A DNA stretch of 64,000 nt from Arthrobacter sp. NicSoilC5 (GCF_019977395.1 NZ_AP024660.1:2976001-3040000); one strand, 5' to 3'. Shown: positions 1-10,359, numbered from the stretch's first letter. Notes: a model not told the origin generated them from the letters alone. Numbers and translations are program-made.

Positions 1-1582
1 CAACCGCCCGGTCAGCATCCTGGTTGCCGGACCGGAGAACACCGAGCAGGTTGCGCAGAGCGCCCGCGAAGTGGCCACCGGCGAACGTCCCGGAACGGTG
101 CAGGTCCTGGACCTCGGCGTGACCGAGGACGCCACCTACCTCATTACCAACCACACGTCGGCCGCCGACCTCCTGGACCTGGTGGTGGCCCCCAATCCTC
201 CCTACGTGGAGCCGTTCTTCACGGACACCCTGGGCAGCGAAATCTTCGGACAGGCGCGGTCGCACGAGCCCGAACCATACGACGAGGAAGACCACGTCGA
301 GGCGGGCTACATCAGCTACGCCGACTCTCACCCCAACCAGGTTGATCCCTACCGCTCTGCCCCGGACCGGCCTGCTCCTGCCCGGTCGGCTCCTGCCGTC
401 CCGCCCAGGCCTCCGGTCCGGCCCGCCGCCCAGCAGCCGGCTTCCACCGGCCGCACTGGCGCCGCTGCCGCCGGTGCGGGCGCTGCCGCGGCAGCTGCTG
501 GTGCCGCGGCTGCTGGTGCCGCGGCTGCTAGTGCCGCGGCCCCCGCGTCGAAGACGGGGACTGGCTCCTCTCGGACTGATCCCAATGCCACCGCCGCGCA
601 GCCTGTTGCGCACAATGCTGCAACCTCGTCGGAGCGTTCAGCCTCCGCAGAGGCGGATACGGGCCCGAACGATACCGCTGCTGTGGCCCACACTGCGGCA
701 GGTGCCCAGCCTTCCGCCGGGGACCGCAAGCCCAAGGTGTCCCTCTGGTCCAATGACGACTACGCCCAGGCGGGGGACCAGGACCCCTACGAGGACACAG
801 ACGATGCTCCGGAGGAACCCCGCCCGGTCAGGAGCAAGTCGGCGCTCTTCGCCCGCGCCGCAGCACCCGCTGCCGCCGGTGTGTCGTTCGCTGACCGGGA
901 CGACTACAACGATGACCGTGATGAGTCTGAAAACCAGCCCCGGTCGATGCGCTGGCTCGTTGGGGGCCTGCTGGCTGTAGTGCTCATCGCAGGCCTGATC
1001 TTCGCCGTGACCAACCTGGGAAGCCTCTTCACGTCGGAGCCGCAGGCCAAGCCGACGGCTGCTCCTGTTACCAGTGGCGCCCCGCAGAACTCTGCACCGG
1101 CAACGCAGGCAGCCCCGTCCGCGCCGCCGGTGGTCCCGCCGGCCATCGAAAGTGTCACCCGCCAGGGGAACTTTGATTTCGCCGCGACCTTCGACGGAGA
1201 CCTGGTCAAGGCATATGACGGCAACGCCGCCAGCTACTGGTCGGACATGGAGTTCGCAACGGAGAACTGGGGTGGCCTGGCCCCCCAGGGCGTCCCGCTG
1301 GTTGTGAAGTTGAAGGGCACTGCCACCATCTCTTCCATCACGCTCTCCCAGCTCGGGGGATCGGGCGGCAACATCACCGTTTACACCAACGACAAGCCTT
1401 CCATGGACGGCGCCAAGGCAGTCGGGACGAACAGCTTCACGTCCACTGACTTGAACATGCCCCTCCCGGAACCCGTCCAGGCGCAGTACGTCATCGTATC
1501 GATCAATGCACTGCCCAAACTTGCGGCGCCCAAGACCCGGTACGGCTACGGTCTCCGGCTCGCCGAAATCAAGGTCCAGTAG
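1..1582 (+). CDS. Membrane protein with C-terminal discoidin-like domain (5' end outside window)
   Basis: The reading frame is open from base 2, so the true start lies upstream; the GTG at 71 is probably internal. In order: a folded N-terminal part up to about base 285, a long Pro/Ala/Ser-rich and acidic linker, one hydrophobic segment encoded at about 952-1020 ([19 protein letters not shown]), then an extracellular part with a low-complexity stalk and a beta-rich C-terminal domain (about 1140-1579) resembling F5/8-type or NPCBM jelly-roll modules. In actinobacteria the gene here usually follows murJ, and mycobacterial MviN carries a similar pseudokinase-TM-jelly-roll extension. By analogy this could be a separate pseudokinase-like partner of the lipid II flippase; the kinase-like part is not visible. 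Function uncertain. Confidence 0.6.
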   Translation, partial: NRPVSILVAGPENTEQVAQSAREVATGERPGTVQVLDLGVTEDATYLITNHTSAADLLDLVVAPNPPYVEPFFTDTLGSEIFGQARSHEPEPYDEEDHVEAGYISYADSHPNQVDPYRSAPDRPAPARSAPAVPPRPPVRPAAQQPASTGRTGAAAAGAGAAAAAAGAAAAGAAAASAAAPASKTGTGSSRTDPNATAAQPVAHNAATSSERSASAEADTGPNDTAAVAHTAAGAQPSAGDRKPKVSLWSNDDYAQAGDQDPYEDTDDAPEEPRPVRSKSALFARAAAPAAAGVSFADRDDYNDDRDESENQPRSMRWLVGGLLAVVLIAGLIFAVTNLGSLFTSEPQAKPTAAPVTSGAPQNSAPATQAAPSAPPVVPPAIESVTRQGNFDFAATFDGDLVKAYDGNAASYWSDMEFATENWGGLAPQGVPLVVKLKGTATISSITLSQLGGSGGNITVYTNDKPSMDGAKAVGTNSFTSTDLNMPLPEPVQAQYVIVSINALPKLAAPKTRYGYGLRLAEIKVQ

Positions 1583-1711
1583 CGCTTAGTCGCAATAGTG
1601 CACCCCTGGTGCTGGAATCCATTCCCCAGCAGCAGGGAATGTACTCTACAAAGAGCGCCCTGCGACGGCTGGACCTCTGTCTCCTGCGATGGCCCACGGT
1701 GTCCGGGCGCT

Positions 1712-1737
1712 GGAATATTCAGCACCCGGACACAGTT
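1712..1737 (+). promoter_or_regulatory. SigR/SigH-type disulfide-stress promoter upstream of trxB
   Basis: GGAAT at 1712-1716 is followed after exactly 18 bases by GTT at 1735-1737. This is the GGAAT-N18-GTT consensus known for the Streptomyces SigR and mycobacterial SigH regulons, in which trxBA is a classic target. The elements lie 61-86 bp upstream of the trxB start. The match is seen directly; activity is inferred. Confidence 0.7.
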
Positions 1738-1797
1738 GTGCCATGTGGCCGGCCTCCACCGGGAGGCGAGTCGAACAAGGAAGAGGTTCACGGTCCA

Positions 1798-2754
1798 GTG
1801 ACCATCGAAGAGAAGACGGCGTCGGACGTTCGCGACGTCATTATTGTGGGCTCAGGTCCGGCGGGCTACACGGCCGCCGTCTACACAGCCAGGGCAAACC
1901 TCAAGCCTTTGCTGCTGGCTGGTTCGGTAACCGCCGGCGGCGAACTGATGAACACCACGGACGTGGAGAATTATCCCGGGTTCCCGGAAGGCATCATGGG
2001 CCCGGACCTGATGGAAAACTTCGAGAAGCAGGCGGCACGGTTCGGGACGGAGATCCAGTTCGAGGATGTAACTGCCCTTGAGCTCGACGGCCCCGTCAAG
2101 ACGGTCACCATCGCTACGGGGGAGACCTTCAAGGCAAAGGCTGTCATCCTCTCCACCGGCTCTGCGTACCGGGAATTGGGCCTGCCCAATGAGAAGCGGC
2201 TCTCGGGCCACGGTGTGAGCTGGTGCGCAACCTGTGACGGTTTCTTCTTCAAGGATCAGGACATCGCTGTCATCGGCGGCGGCGACTCCGCCATGGAAGA
2301 GGCGCTGTTCCTCACCAAGTTCGCGAAATCAGTAACGGTTGTCCACCGCCGTGACTCGCTGAAGGCATCGAAGATCATGGCCGACCGTGCACTCGCCCAC
2401 GAAAAGATCAACTTCGTCTGGAACAGCACCGTCGATGACGTCCTGGGAACCGAGAAAGTGACCGGTCTTCGGCTGAAGAACCTCCTGGACGCCTCCGTGT
2501 CCGATCTTCCCGTCACCGGTGTATTTGTTGCCATCGGCAATGACCCCCGCACTGACCTCGTCAAGGGCGTTCTGGATCTGACCCCGGAGGGAACCATTGC
2601 CGTGGACGGGAGGAGCTCCCGCACCAGTCTCCCGGGTGTCTTCGCTGCCGGTGACGTTGTGGACCCCACCTACCGCCAGGCGATTACCGCCTCGGGTTCG
2701 GGATGTGTTGCGGCCATCGATGTTGAGCACTACCTGGCAGACCTGCCCGCATAA
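1798..2754 (+). CDS. trxB: Thioredoxin-disulfide reductase
   Basis: NADPH-dependent flavoenzyme that reduces thioredoxin in the cytoplasm. The GTG at 1798 is chosen because the purine-rich AAGGAAGAGG ends about 11 bases upstream and it gives 318 residues, the usual size; the frame extends further upstream without family similarity. Visible motifs are the FAD-binding [10 protein letters not shown] near the N-terminus, the redox-active CATC (Cys143 and Cys146), the NADPH-binding [10 protein letters not shown] with the following [10 protein letters not shown], and the C-terminal FAD motif [12 protein letters not shown]. It is followed 36 bp later by trxA, so the two form the thioredoxin operon, preceded by a SigR-like promoter at 1712-1737. 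Confidence 0.97.
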   Translation: MTIEEKTASDVRDVIIVGSGPAGYTAAVYTARANLKPLLLAGSVTAGGELMNTTDVENYPGFPEGIMGPDLMENFEKQAARFGTEIQFEDVTALELDGPVKTVTIATGETFKAKAVILSTGSAYRELGLPNEKRLSGHGVSWCATCDGFFFKDQDIAVIGGGDSAMEEALFLTKFAKSVTVVHRRDSLKASKIMADRALAHEKINFVWNSTVDDVLGTEKVTGLRLKNLLDASVSDLPVTGVFVAIGNDPRTDLVKGVLDLTPEGTIAVDGRSSRTSLPGVFAAGDVVDPTYRQAITASGSGCVAAIDVEHYLADLPA

Positions 2755-2790
2755 TCCGCGCCACTGTTATTCGAAGAGAAAGATAAGGTT

Positions 2791-3117
2791 ATGAGCAACG
2801 CAAAAGATGTGACTGACGCAAGTTTCGGCACCGATGTCCTGTCCGCCGATAAGCCGGTAATTGTTGATTTCTGGGCCGAATGGTGCGGTCCCTGCCGCAA
2901 GCTCGGACCAATTCTGGATGAAATTTCAGTGGAATACGGCGAAAAGGTTAACGTCGTCAAGGTCAACGTCGACGACAACCCCGCCATTGCTGCCCAGTAC
3001 GGAATCACTTCCATTCCGGCCGTCTACCTATTCCAGGGCGGCGAAGTGAAGAACACCGTTATCGGTGCCAAGCCGAAGCAGTTCTTCGAGAAGGAATTCT
3101 CTGACGTTCTGTCCTAG
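2791..3117 (+). CDS. trxA: Thioredoxin
   Basis: Small dithiol oxidoreductase of 108 residues, the canonical length. The active site WCGPC is at residues 31-35, preceded by the usual DFWAEWCGPCRK context, and the cis-proline motif SIPAVYLF follows at about residue 72. An AAGG ribosome-binding site precedes the ATG. It is reduced by the TrxB encoded immediately upstream and is probably cotranscribed with it. A strong intrinsic terminator follows at 3156. Confidence 0.98.
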   Translation: MSNAKDVTDASFGTDVLSADKPVIVDFWAEWCGPCRKLGPILDEISVEYGEKVNVVKVNVDDNPAIAAQYGITSIPAVYLFQGGEVKNTVIGAKPKQFFEKEFSDVLS

Positions 3118-3155
3118 TATCGGGGGACCCTGCGGGTTTAGCCGGGGTCTAACTG

Positions 3156-3192
3156 AAAGTGGCCATCGCCTTCGGGTGGTGGCCACTTTTTT
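3156..3192 (+). terminator. Rho-independent terminator of trxBA
   Basis: The stem arms AAAGTGGCCA and TGGCCACTTT enclose a TTCG-capped inner stem and are followed by a T run (CTTTTTTG). It lies 39 bp after the trxA stop. Confidence 0.88.
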
Positions 3193-3300
3193 GCCTGTGC
3201 TCCGGAGATCTGGAGCTCTGGAGTCATGGTGGTAGACATGAGACGTGTGTGCAGGTGTGCGGATGGTCCGAAGCCTGCGCCTGGGTGCCCGTTGCCGGTA

Positions 3301-3316
3301 CGTTTCACGTGAAACA
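3301..3316. other. parS site 1
   Basis: Perfect 14-bp core GTTTCACGTGAAAC. In the 16-bp consensus TGTTTCACGTGAAACA the first outer base is C and the last is A. Confidence 0.93.
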
Positions 3317-3631
3317 CGGCCAATCGACGCGGAACTCGTTTCCACACACGTGCCGATTCACTACCACTGAGGCATTAAGGCTTATGCCGAGCTGTGATGT
3401 ACGTAGGCCGCCCGGTCAGCATATGGCGCCTGCTGACCGTTTTTGGATGAGCGCATCTGCTCGCATCGGTAGCGGAGTGCGCATGTAGATCGACGTTATG
3501 GAAAATGCATCAAGTGCGTCTGCGAAGCGATATGCCAGGACGTCGGGGGATGACCCCAGCTTGGAGCACCCACCACCGTCGAAGGCCGATGGTAAGTCTT
3601 AGCTATGAACCCTTGATGACGCTTGGAGCCC

Positions 3632-3647
3632 TGTTTCACGTGAAACA
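3632..3647. other. parS site 2
   Basis: Perfect 16-bp match to the universal bacterial parS TGTTTCACGTGAAACA. Confidence 0.96.
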
Positions 3648-4414
3648 TGCAGCGCTCAGCGCCCCAATCTAGCCCGCTAGGTGTCGGGGCGCACTCATCA
3701 CTTTGCCCCTCGGAGTATGTCACCATTCAGCGGAAGCAGCCTACGGGAAGGCTGCACCTCGGGCCGCGGCTCGGCCGGAACAAAGCTGGCCCATCTTCGA
3801 CAGGTATCCGCCTGGTCGTCCGGATGCAAATATCCATTGTCCAGCGTGCTTCCTGCGCCATTGCAGAAAGCAGGTACCCGCATCGGAGACGCATATATCA
3901 GAGTCGAAGGTATAGGGACCTGGATGCTGGCCTTCTGCGTCGGCCACAGGACGAGCGCCGAGCAGGGAACCCGCAGCCGCCTACATCCATGTTGGATGTG
4001 GCTGGACAGCACGTGCACAGGCGGGCGAACCTGGTAGCTTGGGCGCGCGTGTTTTGGGGTTGCGTACAAAAGATGCTGCAGCACACCATCGCGACGATAG
4101 GTCACCATAGTTTGAGGATCACCGTGCGTATAGCGGGTACCAAAAGCGTCTACCGGGTACAAGACGCTTAGCCGCACGGATCCGTAGAGGTTGGCGCGGC
4201 GCGGGTCATGAATGCGGGCGACTCAGTAACGCGCGCGCCAGCCAGGGCCACGCTTGGGGGTATGGCGTGGCCACCATTGAAGCGTGGTGAACGATCTGAA
4301 AGCCCACGTGCCCTTCGGTGGACGCCCGATGTCCACTCACAGATTCAGAAGCAACTCAATCACGCGTTTAGGAACTCCGACGGAGTCTCGCCTGCCATCC
4401 AGCTACTCCTGAGC

Positions 4415-4430
4415 TGTTTCACGTGAAACA
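4415..4430. other. parS site 3
   Basis: Perfect 16-bp parS. It is paired with site 4, whose centre lies 36 bp downstream. Confidence 0.96.
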
Positions 4431-4450
4431 ATCCCTGGCGACGGCCGGCA

Positions 4451-4466
4451 TGTTTCACGTGAAACG
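4451..4466. other. parS site 4
   Basis: Perfect 14-bp core; the last of the 16 bases is G. The centre-to-centre distance to site 3 is 36 bp. Confidence 0.94.
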
Positions 4467-5075
4467 GCGGCCCAGAATACTGAGCGCGCAGCTATGTGGC
4501 GGGTCGAATATGGACTCTGCGGCTGCTTCGTCATTCTACTCGAGAGAGAGGGGGACCGCGCCGACATTCGGGAGAGGGCAGCGATTGGTATCGCAGCCGA
4601 CAGGCGGAACAGTTGACGTTCCGGATAACAGGGAACCGCCGCTATCCAGCTGGCAGCTAGCCTGTATCCGGTGGCCCGGGTACGGTGGTCGGTGTGGAAG
4701 GATGGAGCGCCCGCAGCCTCTGGAGGCTAGGGCCCACGAAGCACGTGTCATATTCAAATAGGACCGCCATCACAGCGGGTTCTGGGCTCCGGAACGTCGG
4801 CTCCTCGCGCTTGAGTGTCCGCCACTGGACTCTGCTGTCCCATGCAAGGTTGTAGGGGGGGGCTGGGTGAGGACCTGCCGCCTGTACTGAAAATGCATCC
4901 AGGCAGACAAATACGCTGCCGCTCGAAGCACTCAGCTCAGACCGTTACGCCTCTCAGGGCCACGCTAAGGCCAAGCGGACTTACGGACTGCCCGCGAAAG
5001 ACGGGGCTGAATACTGCAGCTGTCCGCTGACTCCGTCACTGGCACCATACCCATAAGCGGCAAGGGACTGTGATT

Positions 5076-5131
5076 TTATCCACACTGTTATCCACAACAT
5101 AGCGCCTCAGTAATCCACACACTTATCCACA
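5076..5131 (+). other. DnaA-box cluster within the parS region
   Basis: Three perfect TTATCCACA boxes at 5076-5084, 5088-5096 and 5123-5131, plus a one-mismatch box (TAATCCACA) at 5111-5119, all in the same orientation. A further perfect box is at 5468-5476. No replication gene adjoins them; dnaA is about 9 kb away. DnaA titration or coupling of DnaA to ParB/ParA is a plausible role. Confidence 0.7.
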
Positions 5132-5332
5132 GGCCCGCGGCGCTTTCGAGTCTGCGTCCACTGGAGCTAGTGTGGGGCCCGTGGCCGGCATGACCCATAC
5201 TGAGGTCTTGTCGTGTGAGCCCATCGACGTGACACGCTATCCGTGGGGCCCTTGGCCCCGCATCCAGGGTACCTCCGTAACCAATTTGAGTAGTCTATAC
5301 ATCGTCGACCCGCACGTATGGTCAGCCCCAGC

Positions 5333-5348
5333 GGTTTCACGTGAAACA
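5333..5348. other. parS site 5
   Basis: Perfect 14-bp core; the first of the 16 bases is G, the last A. It lies about 200 bp from the local DnaA-box cluster. Confidence 0.93.
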
Positions 5349-6134
5349 TCCGCGAGCACATGCGGCGTCACTGGTTCCACGGCCCTAGTCGTGCGGTCGT
5401 GACCAACCCTCTGCGGCACTCCCAGGGGTTAGTCCCGGCGCAATGCTGGCGCGTGATATCCCCAACGTTATCCACAGGGATATCCACCGGGCATTTGCCC
5501 TTCTCGTTAGGGCAGGAGCAGATTCTGCTGCCCTGGCCCGGACGGCCAGAAATGGGAGTGCTGCCTGGAAGACTCCCGCCCGCTGGTGACTCCAGTCGAA
5601 GACAGGTCCCTCCCAGGCGACGGGCAGGAACTCATACGCAGACCGGGGGGACTGCACGTCTGCAGGGGCCGCCCGCCTACCCGCGCGCGTGGCTGGACTG
5701 CTGCAGGCTCACCACCGACAACCAGCTATACCGCATCCCTGGGACTGCAGGACGCCTCATGGGGAGGATCACCGCGTGACAGGAAATGGAACCGTCCGAC
5801 TGGACCGGTAAAACGCGTAGCGGCTCTCCCCGGATGTCAGGTACGGAGCCTCAGCAGTACACAGCCGGTCACTCAGGGAGCTCGACATTCCCCTCGGTAG
5901 CGGGCTACGTTCCTGAGCGCAGTGCCGAAGTGCCAATGGCACCGGCGATGCGCACCAGTTGGTGGGATTATTGTCGCAGACTGCAGAACAACACCATGGA
6001 GAGGGCGGGAAAAAGGAGACCGCGCGCAAAGTGTGGGGCTTCCTACCTATCGGCGGTCAGCATACCGGGAAGTGCCACATTACCGGGACAGAGAAAGCTC
6101 CAAGGTGAGTCGATCCCTCAGCGCCTCAGCGCGG

Positions 6135-6182
6135 CTACGCAGCAACGCAGCAACGCAGCAACGCAGCAACGCAGCAACGCAG
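6135..6182. repeat. 8-bp tandem repeat, six units
   Basis: Five perfect copies of CAACGCAG at 6143-6182 preceded by a variant copy CTACGCAG at 6135-6142. It lies in non-coding sequence, and the copy number probably varies between strains by slippage. Confidence 0.9.
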
Positions 6183-6451
6183 ATAAACCGACGTCGCCGC
6201 GGCTAGGAGCCCAGACAGTCACCGGGCCACGGAGTGTAGAGGCATGACTATTGTCGCTCCCGGCCGATACTAGGTGCCTCTGGCCTGAGACTAACTGACT
6301 AGAGGCTCCATTACTCGGAGGACTGCAGGCGTGCTGACGCCCCTTGACGCCTGATGGGCTTTTGTAGACGGGGGAGTCCGCCTGCACTGCCCCCTCTCTG
6401 CCCTGGTTACTGCTAGCTAGTTGTCTCTCCTAGCGGAGCGCCTGCACCGCT

Positions 6452-6467
6452 TGTTTCACGTGAAACG
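6452..6467. other. parS site 6
   Basis: Perfect 14-bp core, first base T, last base G. Confidence 0.94.
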
Positions 6468-6683
6468 CTTGCAAGCCCTAGAATCGGGGTCTAGGCGGTA
6501 ATGATGCACAGGCATCACGACCCGGTTGGGATGCATCTGATTGTCTACTTCAGACGTGGACATCTGAGGTGGGTCCTCGTCGGTGCATGGCAGATAAGGT
6601 TTGCCGAGCCTCTTGAGGCCACCCCACGCCCGGCCGCCAGTATCGGGCGGCATCCGCCCACGGCTGACAGCAATGCGGTGCAA

Positions 6684-6699
6684 GGTTTCACGTGAAACG
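6684..6699. other. parS site 7
   Basis: Perfect 14-bp core with G at both outer positions. It forms a closely spaced pair with site 8, centres 41 bp apart. Confidence 0.92.
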
Positions 6700-6724
6700 T
6701 CCACGCTCACCACGGGTCTCTGTA

Positions 6725-6740
6725 TGTTTCACGTGAAACC
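6725..6740. other. parS site 8
   Basis: Perfect 14-bp core, first base T, last base C. Confidence 0.93.
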
Positions 6741-7417
6741 GGCACAGCTCCGGCCAGCATAAGCTCTTCCCTCGAACGTCCGCGCCCCTTTGCCGAGCGA
6801 AAGTCCCCCAAAGCCGCGTCGTCTTCTCGAAGGATCGGCAAAGGCTGGGTACCAGCGGATACGTAGAGTAGACCAGCCGGAAACTACGAAAGCGCATTAT
6901 GGGGCAGCGCACGCTGCCTCGCCGGGGGCGAGCGGCACGGCGAGACGGCTGGTAGTGGTAGAAGATACAGCATTCTGACGCCACTGAATGCGGGGACTCC
7001 TTCGATGTTGTGGCCGCATCAGCGCGGCTTATGGGCCGCCAGGGTGCTCATCCCGCTCATTCCCGTATGCAGTACGGATCAACAGGAGATGACAGGTGCA
7101 GCGCACCAGGAGATAGCGTATAAAGCCGGCTGTAGGCGCCAACTCACGGCATGAGCGACCCCAGACCATGTCCTGCCCGCGGAGTGGCGTGTACTTGGGC
7201 GATCACGACCCGTGCCTACAGCCGCTCAAGTCGGCGCCAAACGTCGCCGCTTCTCCTAGGCGACTGCAATGTCCGTTGTACAACACACTTTGCCCCCCAC
7301 TACTGGGCAGCAAAAGGGCCCACAGTGTCGCTCTAGATACGGCAAACGCCTCGTATTTGGGGGTGCCAGCACCAGTACGGCTGGGTCAGACGACTTCGGT
7401 AGTTCTGGCCTACCAGG

Positions 7418-7433
7418 AGTTTCACGTTAAACG
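7418..7433. other. parS-like site 9 (one core mismatch)
   Basis: Core GTTTCACGTTAAAC differs from parS at a single position (G to T in the right half). Probably a weaker ParB site. Confidence 0.65.
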
Positions 7434-7808
7434 TAGACGCGGGGCGTTGACGCGGTGAAACGCAATCCCCGCTGGGATCCTGCACGCTTGGTGGAACCGC
7501 AGAAACGCGGTCGGAGCCTTCATGAACCGCTCCCTGGCTGCGCAGCTTGCGGCGAAACAGTCCTCGACCAGAATTTCTTCAGACTCTCATTCCAAACTCT
7601 TCCGACGGGGAGCGCGCGGGCTGCTCCACGCCTACCGGCCATCCGAACCCGGTGCGCTGACCGCCGTGCCTGACGCAGTCTCCCTCTCCGACGCGGACAA
7701 GGTACAACGAAACCACAAGACGCCGGTAAGGGTCGCAGGTATGAGCATCTCCACCTAACAGCCGGCCGTTGGGTGGGCTGGATAAGCTCCTAGGCCACCT
7801 AAGACAAA

Positions 7809-7839
7809 AAAGGCCCGATTCACAAAGAATCGGGCCTTT
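7809..7839 (-). terminator. Rho-independent terminator of parB
   Basis: 13-bp perfect arms, AAAGGCCCGATTC (7809-7821) and GAATCGGGCCTTT (7827-7839), with a 5-base loop. Read leftward, the stem is followed by a T-rich run. It sits 9 bp after the parB stop and closes the rpmH-to-parB gene series. Confidence 0.9.
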
Positions 7840-7847
7840 CTCAGGGA

Positions 7848-9122
7848 TTAGTTACTGGAACCCGGCGCCAGGACGTCCATGATCCGGTTCAAGTCCTCAA
7901 CGCTGGCAAACTCGATACTGACCTTGCCTTTCCTGACGCCCAGCGAGATCTTGACGTTGGTGTCAAGACGGTCGGAGAGCGAGGATGCAAGATAGTCCAG
8001 CCGCTCGTGCCTCGCACCGGGGCGCGGAATGTTGTTCTTGGGAGGCTTGGCAGGATCCTGGTAGAGGGTCACTGCTTCCTCTGTTGCCCTGACGGACATC
8101 CCTTCCGCCACGATCTTCTGGGCCAGCCGTTCCATGGCTGCTGCATCCGGAAGCGACAGAAGGGCTCTGGCATGGCCTGCGGAAAGCACACCGGCGGCCA
8201 CGCGGCGCTGCACCAGAGGGGGCAGCTTGAGGAGGCGAAGCGTATTGGACACCTGGGGCCGGGAACGGCCGATACGGTCGGCCAGCTGCTCGTGGGTGGT
8301 GCCGAAGTCCTCCAGGAGCTGCTGGTAAGCCGCCGCCTCTTCAAGGGGGTTCAGCTGACTGCGGTGCAGGTTCTCGAGCAGGGCATCCCGCAAGAGGTCG
8401 TCATCCGTTGTGTCACGGATGATCGCGGGAATGGTTTCCAGCCCTGCTGCCTGCACAGCACGCCACCGGCGCTCACCCATGACGAGCTCATAGGGTTCGC
8501 TACCGTCTTCGGTTGAAGTACGGACAACAATTGGCTGCAGGACGCCGATTTCCCGCACGGAATGAACCAGCTCCGCCATATCGTCTTCATCAAAGACGCT
8601 TCGGGGCTGTTTCCGGTTGGGATGGATATCAGCAACGGGGATTTCCGCGAAACGGGCGCCGGGAACCTCCACGAGTTCGACACCGGAGTCCGCTGGACTC
8701 GTTACCCCGGCAGCAGCAGATGCTTCCATTGAAGGGCCAGGTTCAGCGGCTGCCTTCACCTCAGGGTTGGGCACGGGCGCCTTTTTGGCGGGAGCCCTTT
8801 TCGTTGGAGCGGTAGCCGCAGCTGAAGCTGCCTCCGTCTTTCCGTCTTCACTGACCTTGGCCCCAGTGGACTTGGCAGCCGCCGGCCTGGCTGAGGACCG
8901 GTTGCCCGAACCCGCGGAATCCTTTGCCTGGGTCTTGGCAGCAGCGGGCGCGGCAGGCGTCGCAGGTTGCTCCAACGGTTCAGTCTTCTTCCGGCCCTCG
9001 GGGAAGAAGAGATCCACGGGCCGGGACACCGCCCCACCGTTACCGGAGGACCCATTGGCTGCGGCGGAACTAGGAATCAGCGCGCCAAGACCGCGGCCTA
9101 GGCCCCGTCGCTTCTCGCTCAT
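7848..9122 (-). CDS. parB: Chromosome-partitioning protein ParB
   Basis: CTP-dependent DNA clamp that loads at parS and spreads. The 424 residues begin with the conserved ParA-stimulating peptide [13 protein letters not shown], followed by a long Ala/Lys/Pro-rich low-complexity stretch to about residue 150 that makes the protein longer than most homologues. The ParB/Srx CTP-binding domain starts at about 157, with GERRWRA at about 214-220. The parS-reading helix-turn-helix lies at about 274-295 ([20 protein letters not shown]). The C-terminal dimerisation domain ends in [11 protein letters not shown]. It lies directly downstream of parA and faces the nine parS sites to its left. Confidence 0.97.
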   Translation of the reverse strand: MSEKRRGLGRGLGALIPSSAAANGSSGNGGAVSRPVDLFFPEGRKKTEPLEQPATPAAPAAAKTQAKDSAGSGNRSSARPAAAKSTGAKVSEDGKTEAASAAATAPTKRAPAKKAPVPNPEVKAAAEPGPSMEASAAAGVTSPADSGVELVEVPGARFAEIPVADIHPNRKQPRSVFDEDDMAELVHSVREIGVLQPIVVRTSTEDGSEPYELVMGERRWRAVQAAGLETIPAIIRDTTDDDLLRDALLENLHRSQLNPLEEAAAYQQLLEDFGTTHEQLADRIGRSRPQVSNTLRLLKLPPLVQRRVAAGVLSAGHARALLSLPDAAAMERLAQKIVAEGMSVRATEEAVTLYQDPAKPPKNNIPRPGARHERLDYLASSLSDRLDTNVKISLGVRKGKVSIEFASVEDLNRIMDVLAPGSSN

Positions 9123-9187
9123 GGGTAAATCCCTCCAGTGGTAGACCCAGGACCAGCCTGGCTCCGTGCGTTGCGGTATTGAAGATT

Positions 9188-10270
9188 CTAGCGTTCGGCT
9201 ATTTCAGCAGCGGCTTCCAAGTAGGACAGTGCACCACTTGAGGAAGGGTCGTACGTCATGACGGTCTGCTGGTAGCTGGGGGCCTCGGAGATCCGCACAG
9301 ACCGCGGCACGACGGCCGAAAGCACCTGCTCGGGGAAGTGCTGGCGCACCTCGGCGGCTACCTGTGCAGCGAGGTTTGTGCGGCCGTCGTACATGGTCAG
9401 CAGGATGGTGGAAACAACAAGATCTGCATTGAGGTGCTTCTGGATCATCTCAATGTTCTTGAGGAGCTGGCTGAGGCCTTCCAACGCGTAATACTCGCAC
9501 TGGATGGGGATCAGTACCTCGTTGGCCGCACAAAAAGCGTTGACGGTCAGCAGGCCCAGGCTCGGCGGGCAGTCGATGAAGACGTAGTCCAGGCGCTCTT
9601 CGCCGTTCTTCTCGCGCACCTTCGCGTAGACGTCGATGGCCCGCCGCAAACGCTGTTCGCGGGCCACGAGCGACACCAGTTCAATTTCCGCACCGGCAAG
9701 GTGGATGGTGGCCGGCGCACAGATGAGCTTTCCGATGTCCGGGCACGGGGCAACAACATCAGCCAGCGGGACGTCATTGATCAGTACGTCGTAGATGCTG
9801 TCCACGTCTGCGTGGTGTTCGATCCCCAAGGCAGTGGAAGCATTGCCCTGCGGATCGATATCGATGACCAGGACGTTGAGTCCGGCAGCAGCCAGCGCGG
9901 CGGCAATGTTCACGGTGGTGGTGGTTTTGCCCACACCGCCCTTTTGGTTGGACACCGTAAAGATCCGGGTCTTCTCAGGGCGCGGGAGCTTTCGTCCCAT
10001 CAGGCGCTCACGGCGCTTCGTCTCGTGGGCAAGCTCGCGGGCGATGGGGCTCGAGTCGTCAATGGCGTCAATGACGTTGGAACGACCGCCGGGGGTTGTT
10101 TCACGTGAAACCGCGCTAGCGGACGTGGGCGAGGCAACCGTCTTAGGGTGATTACCACCCCGACCCGGAGCCATGGCGGTGCCCGCCAGTCCTGACCCAG
10201 CGACAGAACGTGCCGACCCCAAGGACACAAACGGCGGGATCCGTTGTGCGGAGGCTTCACTACTGGTCAC
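9188..10270 (-). CDS. parA: Chromosome-partitioning ATPase ParA
   Basis: Nucleoid-bound ATPase that drives segregation of ParB-parS complexes. The ATPase core starts near residue 97 ([17 protein letters not shown]), with the deviant Walker A motif KGGVGKTTT at about 107-115. [15 protein letters not shown] carries the Walker A' Asp, and [19 protein letters not shown] follows. The start is taken as the GTG at 10270, giving 360 residues with a disordered N-terminal extension of about 95. A later start would give a shorter protein, but the parS inside the extension (VSRET codons) suggests this part is conserved at DNA level. It is followed 65 bp later by parB. Confidence 0.95.
   Translation of the reverse strand: MTSSEASAQRIPPFVSLGSARSVAGSGLAGTAMAPGRGGNHPKTVASPTSASAVSRETTPGGRSNVIDAIDDSSPIARELAHETKRRERLMGRKLPRPEKTRIFTVSNQKGGVGKTTTTVNIAAALAAAGLNVLVIDIDPQGNASTALGIEHHADVDSIYDVLINDVPLADVVAPCPDIGKLICAPATIHLAGAEIELVSLVAREQRLRRAIDVYAKVREKNGEERLDYVFIDCPPSLGLLTVNAFCAANEVLIPIQCEYYALEGLSQLLKNIEMIQKHLNADLVVSTILLTMYDGRTNLAAQVAAEVRQHFPEQVLSAVVPRSVRISEAPSYQQTVMTYDPSSSGALSYLEAAAEIAER
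10097..10112. other. parS site 10, inside parA
   Basis: Perfect 14-bp core, first base T, last base C. It falls in the N-terminal coding region of parA, where it encodes VSRET. It is the nearest parS to dnaA, about 3.9 kb away. Confidence 0.95.
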
Positions 10271-10359
10271 TGGGGCACACTCACTCTCGTTCAGCCAATT
10301 TTGCTGCCGTTGTCTAGCCTAACTGCTCGCACCTGCTGACAGCCGTCAGCGGGCCCGCG

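Larger units (their letters stand above)
3193..7808. other. Gene-poor parS-rich spacer (putative centromere region)
   Basis: About 4.6 kb between the trxBA terminator and the parB terminator hold no convincing coding sequence. All open frames are short, overlap on both strands, have unlike-neighbour composition and lack recognisable domains or good ribosome-binding sites. The stretch looks less GC-rich than its surroundings by eye. It holds nine parS sites (3301-7433), a DnaA-box cluster (5076-5131, plus 5468) and an 8-bp tandem repeat (6135-6182). ParB loading and SMC recruitment are the obvious roles. A spacer this long is unusual for such a compact genome. Confidence 0.75.

Noticed and set aside
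3647..4171. Overlapping frames of 159-174 codons on both strands in the parS region
   Set aside because: No ribosome-binding site, no domain, both strands equally open. Several other frames in the region include parS translated as FHVKR or VSRET, which does not imply coding.
6135..6182. CRISPR array
   Set aside because: The unit is 8 bp and directly adjacent without spacers, and no cas genes are present.
5786..6247. 153-codon frame containing the 8-bp repeat (SNAATQQR-like peptide)
   Set aside because: The repetitive peptide is a by-product of the DNA repeat; no start signal and no similarity.
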